Shown: positions 8,362-19,561, counted from the stretch's first letter. The stretch is 64,000 nt of DNA from Mucilaginibacter empetricola (GCF_024808665.1 NZ_JANUBZ010000001.1:682001-746000), one strand, 5' to 3'. Notes: generated from the sequence alone by a model not told the origin. Translations and numbers: made by a program.

Positions 8362-11060
8362 TGGCGAAAATATTTATCGATGACAAGCCTTACGAGGTAG
8401 ATGGTAGCAAAAACTTGCTGGAAACCGCTTTATCTATCGGGCTCAATCTTCCTTATTTCTGCTGGCACCCGGCCATGCATTCGGTGGGTGCCTGCCGCCA
8501 ATGTGCCATTATTAAATATAAGGATGACGATGATAAAAAAGGGAAATTAGTGATGGCCTGCATGGAACCAGTAGCCGATAACCTGCATATTTCCATCGAA
8601 GCGCCGGAAGCACATGCCTTTCGGGCCGGAAATGTAGAAGCTTTAATGACCAACCACCCGCATGACTGCCCGGTTTGTGACGAAGGCGGCGAGTGCCACT
8701 TGCAGGATATGACGGTAATGACCGGCCATAATGAAAGAAGATATTGTTACACCAAGCGGACGCACAACAACCAGTATCTGGGACCTTTTGTGAATCACGA
8801 AATGAACCGCTGCATCCAGTGCTATCGCTGCGTCCGGTTCTATAAAGATTATGCGGGCGGTAAAGACCTGGATGTGTTTGCCGCGCATAACGATGTGTAT
8901 TTTGGCCGGCAGGAAGAAGGCGTGCTCGAAAGTGAATTCAGCGGCAACCTGGTGGAAGTATGCCCGACCGGGGTTTTTACTGATAAAACCTTAAAGAAAC
9001 ATTATACCCGTAAATGGGACCTCACCAATGCGCCTTCTGTTTGCCACCAGTGCAGTTTGGGCTGTAATATCATAGCCAGTGAAAGGTATGGTACGATCAG
9101 GAGGGTACTGAGCCGCTTTAATGGAGATGTGAACGGCTATTTTTTGTGCGACAGGGGAAGATTCGGGTACGAATATATAAATAGTAAAAATAGAATCATA
9201 ACACCTGCCAGATTAGTAAACGGATCATTCGCGGCTATAACAGCGGGCGATGCGGTTCAGGAAATAAAGGCCATCATCAATACGGAAAATAATACCATCG
9301 GCATTGGTTCGCCCAAAGCTTCGATGGAATCAAATTTTCTATTACGGGAACTGGTCGGCCCTGCGAATTTTTACGCAGGTGTTCCTGCCCGCGAGGGCAA
9401 ACTGATCCGGCAGGTCATTGCTATCCTGGACAATGGTAAAGTCAAGACCCCCTCATTAAGTGAGGCAAAAACTTATGATGCCGTGTTCATTCTCGGAGAA
9501 GATCTAACTAACACCGCGCCGATGCTGGCCCTGTCGCTGCGGCAAGCGGCGAAAAATGAGCCGAATGAAATAGCCAGGGCAGTAAAGATTCCTGACTGGA
9601 ACGATGCGGCGACGCGGGAAGCCGTGCAGGGGGCAACCGGTCCGTTCTTTATTGCCGCTGCCCACGATACGAAATTGGACGATATCGCTACCGGTATCTA
9701 TCATGCATCCCCTGATCAAATTGCGGGTTTTGGCAATGCCGTAGCAGGAAACATCAACAGGCAATTGAATTTTGTTGCCGCTGATGCGGAAATTGAAAAG
9801 TTATCCGATACCATTTCCGCCGCTTTGCTTGCGGCAAAAAAACCGTTGATCGTTGCAGGAACAAGCCTTTATAACGAAGCTATTGTCCAGGCTGCCGCCA
9901 ATATAGCTTACGCGTTGAAAGACCGGGGAAAGGATGCCGGGCTCATATACATTCTTCCTGAAGCGAATTCCATCGGATCGGCTCTGCTTGCGGATCAATA
10001 TTTAGAGGATGCTTTCGCTCAAGCCAGTCCTAAGGAAGCCAAATCAGTGATCATTCTTGAAAACGACCTGTATCAACGAATGGATAAAACGGCTACCGAT
10101 ACTTTTTTGCAATATTTCACAAACGTCATTTCGCTGGATTACCTGGAAAATGCGACCACCCGTAACTCCACTTTGCTACTGCCGGCCGGAACATTCGCGG
10201 AAGCGGACGGAACCATTATCAGCAATGAAGGCAGGGCACAGCGGTTTTACCAGGTTCATGTACCTAAAAATGACGTCAGGAGCAGCTGGAAATGGCTGGC
10301 TGAACTAATGGCTGCTTATGATAGTTCCCCGATAAATTTGGACGCCGTAATTGATCGTCTGACCGCTGCCTTCCCGGCCTTGCAGGCTATTCAATACGTG
10401 GCGCCTTCCGCCGGATTCCGGGAAGATACCCAAAAAATCCCGCGGTCACCGCAACGCTATAGCGGCAGGACAGCCATAAATGCGGATATGCATGTAAGCG
10501 AGCCACGGCCGCCTGCTGACCCCGATTCTGCTTTATCTTATACTATGGAGGGATATGTGGGCATACCTCCTCCTGCTTTGACGCCATTTTACTGGTCTCC
10601 GGGATGGAACTCCGCACAGGCGATCAACAAATACCAGATCGAGGTAGGCGGTGAACTCCACGGGGGAAATCCGGGCAAACGTCTTTTTGAGCCTGACCCA
10701 AACAGTAAAGCTGCATATTTTAATAGTACGCCATCAGCCTGTTCCCCAAAAGAAGGGCAATATATGGTACTGCCGCTTTACCATATTTTCGGGTCCGATG
10801 AACTGAGCGCGCAAAGTCCTGCCGTAGCGGAGAGGGTACCACAGCCATATATCGCATTAAATGATTCAGATGCTGGTAAAGCAGGCATTGTTGAGGGAGC
10901 CATCATAGAAATCCTGTTAAGCGGAAACAAAAAGTGGCTGCCAGTTAAATTAAAAATGGGCCTGCCGCAAGGCACAGCCGGATTGCCGAAAGGCCTCCAG
11001 GAGACCGCTGGAATAATATATCCTTTTTACACCACCATTAAAATCGCCGGTAATGATTGA
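8358..11060 (+). CDS. nuoG: NADH-quinone oxidoreductase subunit G
   Basis: About 900 residues. The N-terminus is a plant-ferredoxin-like [2Fe-2S] domain ([19 protein letters not shown]), followed by the His-Cys3 cluster region ([12 protein letters not shown]), two further four-cysteine sites around [10 protein letters not shown] and VCPTGVF, and a molybdopterin-oxidoreductase-like C-terminal part starting at CHQCSLGCN. It carries electrons from NuoF towards NuoB. Candidate ATGs are at 8343, 8358 and 8361; 8358 was chosen because its ATGA overlap with the nuoF stop is typical of coupled genes and MMAKIFID matches the family start. Confidence 0.94.
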   Translation: MMAKIFIDDKPYEVDGSKNLLETALSIGLNLPYFCWHPAMHSVGACRQCAIIKYKDDDDKKGKLVMACMEPVADNLHISIEAPEAHAFRAGNVEALMTNHPHDCPVCDEGGECHLQDMTVMTGHNERRYCYTKRTHNNQYLGPFVNHEMNRCIQCYRCVRFYKDYAGGKDLDVFAAHNDVYFGRQEEGVLESEFSGNLVEVCPTGVFTDKTLKKHYTRKWDLTNAPSVCHQCSLGCNIIASERYGTIRRVLSRFNGDVNGYFLCDRGRFGYEYINSKNRIITPARLVNGSFAAITAGDAVQEIKAIINTENNTIGIGSPKASMESNFLLRELVGPANFYAGVPAREGKLIRQVIAILDNGKVKTPSLSEAKTYDAVFILGEDLTNTAPMLALSLRQAAKNEPNEIARAVKIPDWNDAATREAVQGATGPFFIAAAHDTKLDDIATGIYHASPDQIAGFGNAVAGNINRQLNFVAADAEIEKLSDTISAALLAAKKPLIVAGTSLYNEAIVQAAANIAYALKDRGKDAGLIYILPEANSIGSALLADQYLEDAFAQASPKEAKSVIILENDLYQRMDKTATDTFLQYFTNVISLDYLENATTRNSTLLLPAGTFAEADGTIISNEGRAQRFYQVHVPKNDVRSSWKWLAELMAAYDSSPINLDAVIDRLTAAFPALQAIQYVAPSAGFREDTQKIPRSPQRYSGRTAINADMHVSEPRPPADPDSALSYTMEGYVGIPPPALTPFYWSPGWNSAQAINKYQIEVGGELHGGNPGKRLFEPDPNSKAAYFNSTPSACSPKEGQYMVLPLYHIFGSDELSAQSPAVAERVPQPYIALNDSDAGKAGIVEGAIIEILLSGNKKWLPVKLKMGLPQGTAGLPKGLQETAGIIYPFYTTIKIAGND

Positions 11061-12012
11061 CATCCTGCTGCATATCGCATTGGTTATTGGTATCATGCTT
11101 GGGCTGGTAATGATCGCGGCCGGCTTGATCTGGCTGGAAAGAAGAACACTTGCCTTATGGCAGGACCGTTACGGGCCAAACCGGACCGGCCTTTTTGGAA
11201 CCCTCCAGGTCGTGGCGGATATGATCAAGATATTTTTTAAGGAAGATTGGATACCCCCGTTTGCCGATAAGAAGATATTTGTTGTCGCCCCGGCTATTTT
11301 GATGATATCCATTTTGCTGAGTTTTGCGGTTGTTCCCTTTACGCCGCTAATAGGCGTAGTGAACCTCAACATTGGCCTTTTATTTTTCCTGGGCATGTCC
11401 TCTTTCGGGGCTTACAGCATTGTTCTTGCCGGCTGGTCATCCAATAATAAATATTCACTGATCGGGGCGGTACGCGCAGCATCGCAGATGATCTCTTACG
11501 AAGTATTCATGGGCCTGTCACTGATGGGCGTGGTTATGCTTTCAGGCTCCTTCAATATGCGTGATATTGTGCTGGCGCAGCAGGGCAGATGGTTTTTTAT
11601 CCCGCAATTTTTAGGGTTCATTATATTTTTTATTGCAGGTATCGCGGAAACACGGCGCCTGCCCTTTGACATTCCGGAAGCGGAAAGCGAACTGGTGGCC
11701 GGTTATCACTCAGAATATTCGGGGATGAAATTCGGGATGTTCTTCGTCGGGGAATACCTGGGGATCACGCTGATCTCTGCCATGACCACTACCTTATTTT
11801 TGGGGGGTTGGCTGGGGCCTGCCTTTTTACCGCCGATTTTTTGGTTCCTGATCAAGATGTTCGCGTTTATCCTGTTCTTCATCCTGTTAAGGGCATCGTT
11901 GCCAAGACCAAGGTCGGACCAATTGATGGCATTAGGCTGGAAAGTCCTCTTTCCGCTTTCCATGCTCAATGTACTGGTAACCGGGGCGCTTGTTTTATAT
12001 TTTAAATTATAA
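11053..12012 (+). CDS. nuoH: NADH-quinone oxidoreductase subunit H
   Basis: A 319-residue, eight-helix membrane subunit at the junction of the two arms. Diagnostic pieces are [18 protein letters not shown] near the N-terminus, the acidic loop [20 protein letters not shown], which lines the quinone channel, and [18 protein letters not shown] near the end. Its start overlaps the end of nuoG by 8 bp. Confidence 0.96.
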   Translation: MIDILLHIALVIGIMLGLVMIAAGLIWLERRTLALWQDRYGPNRTGLFGTLQVVADMIKIFFKEDWIPPFADKKIFVVAPAILMISILLSFAVVPFTPLIGVVNLNIGLLFFLGMSSFGAYSIVLAGWSSNNKYSLIGAVRAASQMISYEVFMGLSLMGVVMLSGSFNMRDIVLAQQGRWFFIPQFLGFIIFFIAGIAETRRLPFDIPEAESELVAGYHSEYSGMKFGMFFVGEYLGITLISAMTTTLFLGGWLGPAFLPPIFWFLIKMFAFILFFILLRASLPRPRSDQLMALGWKVLFPLSMLNVLVTGALVLYFKL

Positions 12013-12030
12013 GGTCATAAATCATTAATC

Positions 12031-12546
12031 ATGTTCAGCATTTTAAGATCGATCTGGCTCACCTTCATACACATGTTCCATAAAAGGGTCACGGTTGAAT
12101 ACCCGGAAAAAAAGAACTATCTGCCGCCCCGGCACCGCGGCCGGATCGTGCTGACCCGCGATCCGGATAACCAGGAACGCTGTGTAGGCTGTTATTTATG
12201 TGCCGTTGCCTGCCCGGTGGATTGTATCTCCCTGCAGGCAACCGAAGATGAAAATGGCCGGCGATCGGCAGAGTTCTTTCGGATCAATTTTTCCAGATGT
12301 ATTCTCTGCGGCTATTGTGAGGAAGCCTGTCCCACAGATGCGATACAGCTCATTCCGGACTTTGAAATGGCCGAATATAACCGGCAGAACCTGGTCTATG
12401 AAAAGGAGGATCTGCTCATCGACGGTCAGGGAAAATATCCTGGTTATAACTTCTTTAAGCATGCCGGGGTAGATGCCGGGGTTAAAGCTAAAGGAGAAGG
12501 AATTGATGAAGAAAAACCGGTAGACATTAAAAAATTAATGCCATGA
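12031..12546 (+). CDS. nuoI: NADH-quinone oxidoreductase subunit I
   Basis: A 171-residue subunit with two [4Fe-4S] motifs, [15 protein letters not shown] and [12 protein letters not shown], which carry clusters N6a and N6b between NuoG and NuoB. The N-terminal helix anchors it to the membrane arm. The end overlaps nuoJ by 4 bp (ATGA). Confidence 0.96.
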   Translation: MFSILRSIWLTFIHMFHKRVTVEYPEKKNYLPPRHRGRIVLTRDPDNQERCVGCYLCAVACPVDCISLQATEDENGRRSAEFFRINFSRCILCGYCEEACPTDAIQLIPDFEMAEYNRQNLVYEKEDLLIDGQGKYPGYNFFKHAGVDAGVKAKGEGIDEEKPVDIKKLMP

Positions 12547-13076
12547 ACATCATATTTTACATCGCATCTGCGCTGGCGGTCTTCGCCACTATAAAAGTCG
12601 TCACAGGCAAAATTGCTATTCATTGCTTGCTATACCTAATTGCGTCACTATTAGCGATTGCTGTCGTTCTTTTCATACTCGGTGCCCCGTTTATCGCGGC
12701 GCTGGAAGTAATCATTTACGCGGGTGCCATCATGGTACTATTTGTCTTCGTCATGATGATGCTCAATCTGGGCCAAGCCAGTGAAAATGCCGAAAGCGGA
12801 CTGCTAGATAAAAAAATGTGGATAGGCCCTTCGGTTATTTCCCTGATCCTTCTCGGGGAAATGATATACGTGCCGCTAAATCAAAGGGCAATGCCACTGA
12901 CCTTGACGATTATAACCCCTGCCGCAGTCGGTCAGCTGCTATTTACAAAATACCTGCTGGTGGTAGAACTGGCCGCGTTCCTGCTGATGGCAGGCATCCT
13001 GGGGGCTTATCACCTGGGGGAAAAGAAAAAGCAGGTTTACCACAGGTTTTTGAAGAAAGGAAATGATATCAAATGA
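12543..13076 (+). CDS. nuoJ: NADH-quinone oxidoreductase subunit J
   Basis: A 177-residue membrane subunit with five predicted helices. The third helix segment [22 protein letters not shown] is the hallmark of NuoJ, where a pi-bulge takes part in coupling. ATGA overlaps join it to nuoI and nuoK. Confidence 0.95.
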   Translation: MNIIFYIASALAVFATIKVVTGKIAIHCLLYLIASLLAIAVVLFILGAPFIAALEVIIYAGAIMVLFVFVMMMLNLGQASENAESGLLDKKMWIGPSVISLILLGEMIYVPLNQRAMPLTLTIITPAAVGQLLFTKYLLVVELAAFLLMAGILGAYHLGEKKKQVYHRFLKKGNDIK

Positions 13077-13378
13077 ATATCCAACTGGAACAAGGCATGC
13101 TGCTGGCTGCCGTTTTATTTTTAACAGGATTAACGGGGTTGCTGGTGCGGAGAAATATCCTTTTTATGTTGATGTCCGTCGAAATAATGTTAAATGCTGC
13201 CGGCCTGGCCTTTATTGTGGCCGGCTATGCCTGGGGTAAGGCCGACGGGCAGGTGATGTTCATATTTATTATAACCATGGCTGCGGCGGAGGTTGCGGTG
13301 GGACTGGCTTTAATTATGCAAATGTTTGCCAAATTCAAGTCGGTAGACACGAACAGGATCAATACAATGAAAGGATAA
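13073..13378 (+). CDS. nuoK: NADH-quinone oxidoreductase subunit K
   Basis: A 101-residue, three-helix subunit, standard length. It has the conserved membrane glutamates of the proton path: one in LMSVEIMLNAAGL and one in TMAAAEVAVGLAL. Overlaps nuoJ by 4 bp; 6 bp before nuoL. Confidence 0.95.
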   Translation: MNIQLEQGMLLAAVLFLTGLTGLLVRRNILFMLMSVEIMLNAAGLAFIVAGYAWGKADGQVMFIFIITMAAAEVAVGLALIMQMFAKFKSVDTNRINTMKG

Positions 13379-13384
13379 AAGAAT

Positions 13385-15274
13385 ATGGATAGCATGAAAG
13401 AACTTCTTTGGTTGATCGTAGCGTTACCTTTTGCCGGGTCATTGATCCTCACCGTTGCCGGTAAGCAATTATCCCGCCTGGCCAGTGTCTTTATCGGCGT
13501 AGGGTCAGTTTCTTTATCCGCTATATTAACTTTAATGGTCGGCATTAGCTTTTTACAGGGTAATCCCGGCGGGGTACCTTATGTGGAGTCCATCTGGCAA
13601 TGGATGAATGTTGCCGGCTTATCACCCGATATCGCTTTTCACCTGGATGGGATTTCACTGACTTTTATATTTGTAGTGACATTTGTAGGTTCGCTGATTC
13701 ACCTTTATTCCGCCCAGTTTATGTGGAAGGATGAAGGTTTAAGGCGTTTCTTTATCTATATGAACTTGTTTGTGGGCTTTATGCTTACGCTTGTACTGGC
13801 TGATAATATGCTCCTATTATACCTCGGCTGGGAAGGCGTGGGCTTATGCAGTTATCTGCTCATAGGCTTTTGGTATAAGGAACCGGCTAACGGCTATGCC
13901 GCAAGAAAAGCTTTTATTGTTACTCGGGTGGGTGATTTTGCCATGACCATCGGGCTTTTTGTGCTTTTCATGAATTTTCATACGCTGAATATTCATGCGA
14001 TCTTAATTGCTGCGCCAGGCATGTGGCCTGTGGGTTCCGGAATTGCTTTGGTAACCGCGTTACTTTTATTGGGTGGCGCATTGGGTAAATCTGCCCAGTT
14101 GCCCTTACAAACCTGGCTCCCGGATGCGATGGCCGGGCCTTCGCCTGTTTCCGCACTCATACACTCAGCTACAATGGTAACCGCCGGGGTGTACCTCATT
14201 GCGAGGACACATGTCCTGTTTGAACTGGCACCGGTAGCACAAGCTACCGTGGCCATCATAGGCGCTATAACTTTGTTAGTTGCCGGGCTGGCTGCCCTGA
14301 ACCAGCATGATATTAAAAGAGTGCTGGCCTATTCCACCATTTCGCAAATTGGTTATATGTTCCTGGCCCTGGGTGTCGGTGCGTGGTCCGCTGCAATTTT
14401 TCACTTTATGATTCATGCCTTTTTCAAGGCGTTACTCTTCCTGGGTGCCGGTATTGTGATATGGTCGCTGGACGAGGAACATAATATGTTCAAAATGGGC
14501 GGGCTCCGGAAAAAACTTCCGGTCACTTTCTGGACTTTTTTAATCGGTGCCGCATCCTTATCGGCACTACCGCTCATTACAGCCGGCTTTTACAGTAAGG
14601 ACGAGATCCTATGGCTGTCTTATGCCAGCGATAAAGGTTCGATTTGGCTATGGCTGGCCGGGTTAGCAGGCGCGTTCCTGACGGCCCTTTATGCTTTCAG
14701 AATGGTATTCCTGACTTTTTTCGGCAGCGTAAAAAAAGAGCCTTCGCAGCTTCCGGGGTTAACGATGACCATCCCGCTGATTGTACTAAGCGTTTTGTCT
14801 ATTATGGGCGGCTTTATCGAAATGCCCGGTGATATGGGACATTTTACGGCGTTTTCAGATTTTATTGAAAAAGCATTGCCGGTCACATTGGTAAATGCAT
14901 CCGGACATTATACGGAACTGCTGTTTCAATTAACGAGCGGACTGATCGCTGTCGCGGGTATCGGAACGGCCTGCGTTTTTTATTATGGCAAGCCTTTCGC
15001 CGCTGCCGAGCCTCAGCGCAATGCGGTTCAGCAGTTCTTTTACCGGGGATGGAATTTTGATCTATTGTATGATACGCTGATCGTCAGGCCGGTAGTCTTT
15101 TTTGCGCAGATTGATAAAGACGATGTCATCGACCGGTTCTACAATGGTTTGGCATCACTGGCCTTGTGGTTCAATAAAATATTGAGTGCCACCCAAAATG
15201 GCCGGGTGCGCAGGTATGCCGTTATGCTGGCCATCGGTGCTATTATTACGTTAACTATAATATTATACTTATGA
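13385..15274 (+). CDS. nuoL: NADH-quinone oxidoreductase subunit L
   Basis: A 629-residue antiporter-like proton-pumping subunit with about 16 helices. The motifs LYLGWEGVGLCSYLLIG, LPLQTWLPDAMAGPSPVSAL and IHSATMVTAGVY are characteristic, including the functional Glu in helix 5 and Lys/His residues further on. The C-terminal lateral helix is present, so it is not a truncated copy. Overlaps nuoM by 4 bp. Confidence 0.96.
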   Translation: MDSMKELLWLIVALPFAGSLILTVAGKQLSRLASVFIGVGSVSLSAILTLMVGISFLQGNPGGVPYVESIWQWMNVAGLSPDIAFHLDGISLTFIFVVTFVGSLIHLYSAQFMWKDEGLRRFFIYMNLFVGFMLTLVLADNMLLLYLGWEGVGLCSYLLIGFWYKEPANGYAARKAFIVTRVGDFAMTIGLFVLFMNFHTLNIHAILIAAPGMWPVGSGIALVTALLLLGGALGKSAQLPLQTWLPDAMAGPSPVSALIHSATMVTAGVYLIARTHVLFELAPVAQATVAIIGAITLLVAGLAALNQHDIKRVLAYSTISQIGYMFLALGVGAWSAAIFHFMIHAFFKALLFLGAGIVIWSLDEEHNMFKMGGLRKKLPVTFWTFLIGAASLSALPLITAGFYSKDEILWLSYASDKGSIWLWLAGLAGAFLTALYAFRMVFLTFFGSVKKEPSQLPGLTMTIPLIVLSVLSIMGGFIEMPGDMGHFTAFSDFIEKALPVTLVNASGHYTELLFQLTSGLIAVAGIGTACVFYYGKPFAAAEPQRNAVQQFFYRGWNFDLLYDTLIVRPVVFFAQIDKDDVIDRFYNGLASLALWFNKILSATQNGRVRRYAVMLAIGAIITLTIILYL

Positions 15275-16863
15275 TACTGGCAGGATTGATCATTTTATTG
15301 ATGGGCTGCGGGGTGTTGGCCTGGCTCGCAGGCCGTTGGAACAATACGCTACCAAGGATAATTAGCCTCTTTGGTATCTCCATCCAGCTTTTGGTGGTTG
15401 TCTGGATCTGGCTGACACATCAGCAAGGCTCGGTTACCGGTCAATGGATCATGACCTATACCCATTCCTGGATTCCCGCTTTCGGCATCCAGATCAAGTT
15501 TGGTATTGATGGATTAAGTTTATTGATGATCGCGCTGACTGCGTTCCTCGGCTTGCTATCTGTACTGACTTCCTGGAAGGAAATCAATAACCGGGTCGGC
15601 TTTTTTCATTTTAACCTCTTATTCGTACTGGCTGGAATCACCGGTGTATTTTTATCGCTCGATCTTTTCCTCTTTTATTTTTCATGGGAAGTGATGCTGA
15701 TCCCCATGTATTTCCTGATCAGTATATGGGGAAACGAGAACCGCACTTATGCTTCTTATAAATTCTTCCTGTTTACACAGGGAAGCGGATTGCTGATGTT
15801 CCTTTCCATATTAGGATTATACCTTATCCACGGGCACAATACAGGTATTTTTACATTCGATTATGAGCAGTTATTAGGAACCGTCATGCAGCCTCAAACA
15901 GCCTTCCTGCTGATGCTGGGTTTCGTACTCGCTTTCATAGTCAAGCTGTCAACGGTTCCTTTTCACTCCTGGCTGCCTGATGCGCATACACAAGCACCTA
16001 CGGCGGGCAGCGTCATACTCGCCGGCTTGTTATTAAAGACAGGGGTCTACGGGTTGATCCGTTTTGTATTGCCCTTGTTCCCGCAGGCTTCGCACCAGTT
16101 TGCGCCGGTAGCCATGGTGTTGGGTGTTGTCAGTATTCTATATGGCGCGAAACTGGCATTCGCGCAAACCGACCTCAAACGCCTCATTGCCTATATCAGC
16201 GTGAGCCATATGGGATTTATTTTGTTGGGCATTTACGCGTTCAACGAAATGGCTATGCAGGGTGTGGTTATGCAAATGGTTGCGCACGGGATCAGTACCG
16301 GCGCGTTGTTCATTATCGCCGGTACGCTGCATGAACGTATTCAAACCCGTGACCTTGGGCAAATGGGCGGCCTCTGGGCAAAGATCCCTAAAATGGGCGC
16401 TTTGGGACTGGTGTTTGTGATGGCCTCGCTTGGATTTCCCGGTTTAGGGAACTTCGTCGCGGAATTTCTAATACTTAACGGTTCATTTATGGCCAATCAA
16501 AAACTCACTATTATTGCGACGCTGGGACTGGTTGCAGCTACTATTTATGCACTACGGATCATGCAGAAAGTGTTTTACGGGAAGGAACAAAAAACATGGG
16601 TGATCGCTGATTTCAGCATCCGCGAAATGGGCATCATGATAACCCTCGTTATCGCAGTGGTATGGATGGGCCTGTTCCCTTCGGCCGTTTTAACAGTTTC
16701 CAGGCCTTCCGTTCTTAAAGTAATCGAAAGTGTAGCTGACAGGAAAGCTCAAACGCGGGAAGCGCAGCTGCACCGGCAGACAACCTTGGAGCAGAATATT
16801 ACGATGACCGGCGCAAGTTTGCCTGGACATCATTGGAATACTAACTCTAAAAAAGCAAACTAA
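15271..16863 (+). CDS. nuoM: NADH-quinone oxidoreductase subunit M
   Basis: A 530-residue antiporter-like subunit. FYFSWEVMLIPMYFLI holds the helix-5 Glu, and VPFHSWLPDAHTQAPTAGS and LIAYISVSHMGF are typical of NuoM. The polar C-terminal tail (about 45 residues after the last helix) is longer than usual and low in recognisable features. One base separates its stop from nuoN. Confidence 0.96.
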   Translation: MILAGLIILLMGCGVLAWLAGRWNNTLPRIISLFGISIQLLVVVWIWLTHQQGSVTGQWIMTYTHSWIPAFGIQIKFGIDGLSLLMIALTAFLGLLSVLTSWKEINNRVGFFHFNLLFVLAGITGVFLSLDLFLFYFSWEVMLIPMYFLISIWGNENRTYASYKFFLFTQGSGLLMFLSILGLYLIHGHNTGIFTFDYEQLLGTVMQPQTAFLLMLGFVLAFIVKLSTVPFHSWLPDAHTQAPTAGSVILAGLLLKTGVYGLIRFVLPLFPQASHQFAPVAMVLGVVSILYGAKLAFAQTDLKRLIAYISVSHMGFILLGIYAFNEMAMQGVVMQMVAHGISTGALFIIAGTLHERIQTRDLGQMGGLWAKIPKMGALGLVFVMASLGFPGLGNFVAEFLILNGSFMANQKLTIIATLGLVAATIYALRIMQKVFYGKEQKTWVIADFSIREMGIMITLVIAVVWMGLFPSAVLTVSRPSVLKVIESVADRKAQTREAQLHRQTTLEQNITMTGASLPGHHWNTNSKKAN

Positions 16864-16864
16864 G

Positions 16865-18301
16865 ATGTCAGCAGCAGATATATTGAGTTTATTACCCATG
16901 GTTATCTTAGCCGGGGGTATATTACTGACTTTGATCCTGATCGCACTAAGGCGCAGCCATCTGTTGATCTTTACAGCTGCTGAAATTATTATCTTAGCTG
17001 CGATAGTTGCTGCTTTATTGCATTTAAATCAAGAGCCACAAATCATCGGAGATATCATTGTAGTTGACCGTTTTGGCCTGTATTATCAAATATTGCTGTT
17101 GTCGGCAACCCTGGTCATCAGTATATTCAGTTATATCAGTCTGGAGCGGTTATTTCCGGATAAGCGAAAAGAGGAATATTATGTGTTATTGATGCTGGCG
17201 ACACTCGGCTCTTCGATGATGGTGATCAGTACCCATTTTATCTCCTTTTTTGTAAGCATAGAAGTATTAACCATTTCCCTATATACCCTGATCAGTTACT
17301 ACCGTGAACGGGATAAAGCTATAGAAGCCGGATTAAAATATTTAGTATTGGCCGCCATGTCCTCCGCCTTTTTATTATTTGGAATGGCGCTGATCTACGC
17401 GGTTTCCGGGCAAATGTCTTTCCATGCTTTGTTTGCTGTCGCTACCAATTACAGCGGTAGTTCCAATGTTATGTTGATAGCGGGAGCTGGCCTGATGATA
17501 GTCGGGATCGGATTTAAACTGGCTTTAGTGCCTTTCCATATGTGGGCGCCGGATGTCTATGAAGGTGCCTCATCCCCTGTATCTGCGTTTGTTGCGACAG
17601 TTTCAAAGGGCGGGGTGGTCGCTTTATTGCTCCGTTTTTTTACGATGACCGATCTTTACCGTTATCAAAATGTCATGCTGGCATTCACGGTGATCGCTTT
17701 ATTATCTATGCTGGCTGGGAACCTTTTGGCCCTGCAACAAAGGAATGTTAAACGCCTGCTGGCCTATTCTTCCATTGCGCATTTAGGCTATCTGTTAGTG
17801 GCCTTTATTGCCGGGAAAGGGATGGGTGTCCAGGCTGCGACATTTTATATAACGATCTATATGCTTACCATCCTGGGGGCTTTCGGCGTGGTTACCATCC
17901 TGTCTAAAACTGATAGTGAGGCTGATGGAACAGAATACTATAAAGGCCTGTTTTGGCGCAGGCCCCTGCTGGCCGCCTTGTTTACCCTGTTTTTGCTTTC
18001 ACTGGCTGGTATACCGCTTACCGCCGGTTTTATCGGGAAATATTTTCTACTAACGGCAGGCTTAGGTAACAGACAATGGCTGCTTGCCTTTGTTTTGGTG
18101 GCCAGTAGTGTCATCGGACTTTTTTATTATCTGCGCCTGATCGTAACCATGATCAGCCAGGACGAGGATTACCAAAAGGGTTTATCGCCAGGTATACCTT
18201 CTAAAGGCGGACTGTTAACATTGATGGTATTGGGGATTTTAGTACTTGGTTTGGGCTTGAGTCCTGGTTGGCTCATCGATCTGGTCAGAACATTGCCGTA
18301 A
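16865..18301 (+). CDS. nuoN: NADH-quinone oxidoreductase subunit N
   Basis: A 478-residue antiporter-like membrane subunit, third of the set. Key segments are SIEVLTISLYTLISY, VPFHMWAPDVYEGASSPVSAF and LLAYSSIAHLGYLL. It closes the canonical complex I gene order A-B-CD-E-F-G-H-I-J-K-L-M-N, with no missing subunit. Confidence 0.96.
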   Translation: MSAADILSLLPMVILAGGILLTLILIALRRSHLLIFTAAEIIILAAIVAALLHLNQEPQIIGDIIVVDRFGLYYQILLLSATLVISIFSYISLERLFPDKRKEEYYVLLMLATLGSSMMVISTHFISFFVSIEVLTISLYTLISYYRERDKAIEAGLKYLVLAAMSSAFLLFGMALIYAVSGQMSFHALFAVATNYSGSSNVMLIAGAGLMIVGIGFKLALVPFHMWAPDVYEGASSPVSAFVATVSKGGVVALLLRFFTMTDLYRYQNVMLAFTVIALLSMLAGNLLALQQRNVKRLLAYSSIAHLGYLLVAFIAGKGMGVQAATFYITIYMLTILGAFGVVTILSKTDSEADGTEYYKGLFWRRPLLAALFTLFLLSLAGIPLTAGFIGKYFLLTAGLGNRQWLLAFVLVASSVIGLFYYLRLIVTMISQDEDYQKGLSPGIPSKGGLLTLMVLGILVLGLGLSPGWLIDLVRTLP

Positions 18302-18361
18302 TTTATGAATAAGAATATTTGAAGAATTCAAAGATGATGAATTGTACAAACTTAAATTATC

Positions 18362-18502
18362 ATGGAAATCAATTATTGGTGGCTTAGTTTGATTCTTCTA
18401 CTTTTGGCGGCATTGGTATATTGGTTGATCAAAAAGAACAGGAAAGATGAAAAAGTTTTTGAGAAAGAACTCGACGGAAAAAAACGTAAGCCGGAAGACT
18501 GA
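18362..18502 (+). CDS. Small single-helix membrane protein after nuoN
   Basis: A 46-residue frame starting MEINYWWLSLILLLLAALVYW: one strong membrane helix, then a highly charged Lys/Glu/Asp tail ending RKPED. It lies 60 bp after nuoN on the same strand and stops 12 bp before the convergent stress protein gene. The helix plus charged tail and a start at a good ATG make it likely to be real; a very similar layout is seen in small conserved Sphingobacteriaceae membrane proteins (from memory, not searched). It could be an accessory of complex I or simply ride along in the operon. Confidence 0.6.
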   Translation: MEINYWWLSLILLLLAALVYWLIKKNRKDEKVFEKELDGKKRKPED

Positions 18503-18514
18503 ACAATTAAATGT

Positions 18515-19366
18515 TCATCCCTTAATGACAAGCAGCGGAACAGAGAGCTGATTTTCCAGGGTTGTGGTTTCGCTTTCATGTAGAAGCTGATCAAAGAAAT
18601 TATCCGGACGATTAATGACCACCAATATGTCAGTCTCATCACGCTCGTATAAGCCAGCTAACACCTTGATCTGTCCGCTATGCTTCATCGTGTAATTAAT
18701 GTGAGGATGCTCCTCATTCGATAATTTTAGCAGCGCATTATTCATACGAAGTTCAAATTCAAGTGACGTTTCCTTGCTGCCTTCATCCAGGCAGGAGACC
18801 GTTAACCCTGATTCCAGCTGTTTAGCCAGCAATAATATTTGAGCAATAAATTTAAGATCGGAGTTGCAATTTTTAATATCTGTGATGAAGTTGATGTTCT
18901 TTATTGCTGAGAATTTTGCTGCTGAAGGGATCATCAGTAATGGCTTGTGCGCCGTTTTGATCATGTTCATGCAGCGGCTGTCAAAAAGAAAGGTATGCAC
19001 CTGGTCGCCGCTGTGGGTGCCCATGACCACTAAATCAACTTGCGTTTGGTCCAGTGTGTCATCCAATACATGGATCAACGAACCCGGGTCGCTGACAAAG
19101 ATCATCGTCGGCTGGTATTTGCCGGTATGGTTACCTGATTCCAGGTGTGCTTTTAATAAGGTTATTTCTTCCTGGCTATTCTGAAGATAGGTATCACGCT
19201 CTTCCAACGGCCAGGACGCCAGGCCCGCCAATGGAATATCGGAGGCGACAATAGCCGCATTACATAAAATGATGTCAGCTTTAAGTTGTATTGCCAATCT
19301 GTAACCATAAAGGGCCGCATGGTTGGCAGTGGCTGAAAAGTCGGTCAGGATAAGCAATTTTTTCAT
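18515..19366 (-). CDS. Universal stress protein, tandem UspA domains
   Basis: A 283-residue protein made of two UspA domains, the first starting MKKLLILTDFSATANHAALYGY. The first domain has the ATP-type signature DLVVMGTHSGDQVHTFLFDS; the second is more degenerate. Tandem Usp proteins of this size are common in Bacteroidota and rise under starvation and oxygen limitation. Transcribed convergently to the nuo operon, from a tandem Crp/Fnr-type operator ending 55 bp before the ATG. Confidence 0.9.
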   Translation of the reverse strand: MKKLLILTDFSATANHAALYGYRLAIQLKADIILCNAAIVASDIPLAGLASWPLEERDTYLQNSQEEITLLKAHLESGNHTGKYQPTMIFVSDPGSLIHVLDDTLDQTQVDLVVMGTHSGDQVHTFLFDSRCMNMIKTAHKPLLMIPSAAKFSAIKNINFITDIKNCNSDLKFIAQILLLAKQLESGLTVSCLDEGSKETSLEFELRMNNALLKLSNEEHPHINYTMKHSGQIKVLAGLYERDETDILVVINRPDNFFDQLLHESETTTLENQLSVPLLVIKG

Positions 19367-19421
19367 TTTCAGATCGGTGCTTGTATAACGTAAAGTACGT
19401 TAATTCAGCTTGTGTAAATAA

Positions 19422-19455
19422 TGACGCCGCTCACTATTTAACATGATTTTCATAA
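19422..19455 (-). promoter_or_regulatory. Tandem Crp/Fnr-type operator upstream of the first Usp gene
   Basis: TGACGCCGCTCA (19422) and TGATTTTCATAA (19444), 22 bp apart with spacer CTATTTAACA. The gene-proximal site is intact; the outer site keeps one good half. The site is 55 bp from the start codon. Confidence 0.7.
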
Positions 19456-19561
19456 CATATTTCTTTCTCCTGGCGATAAAAACAGCGTCTTTCTATTAAT
19501 CAGACCTTCGCCGTTTAAGTTAAAAATCAGCGTAGATGATTGGAGAGTTTTACTTAGGATG

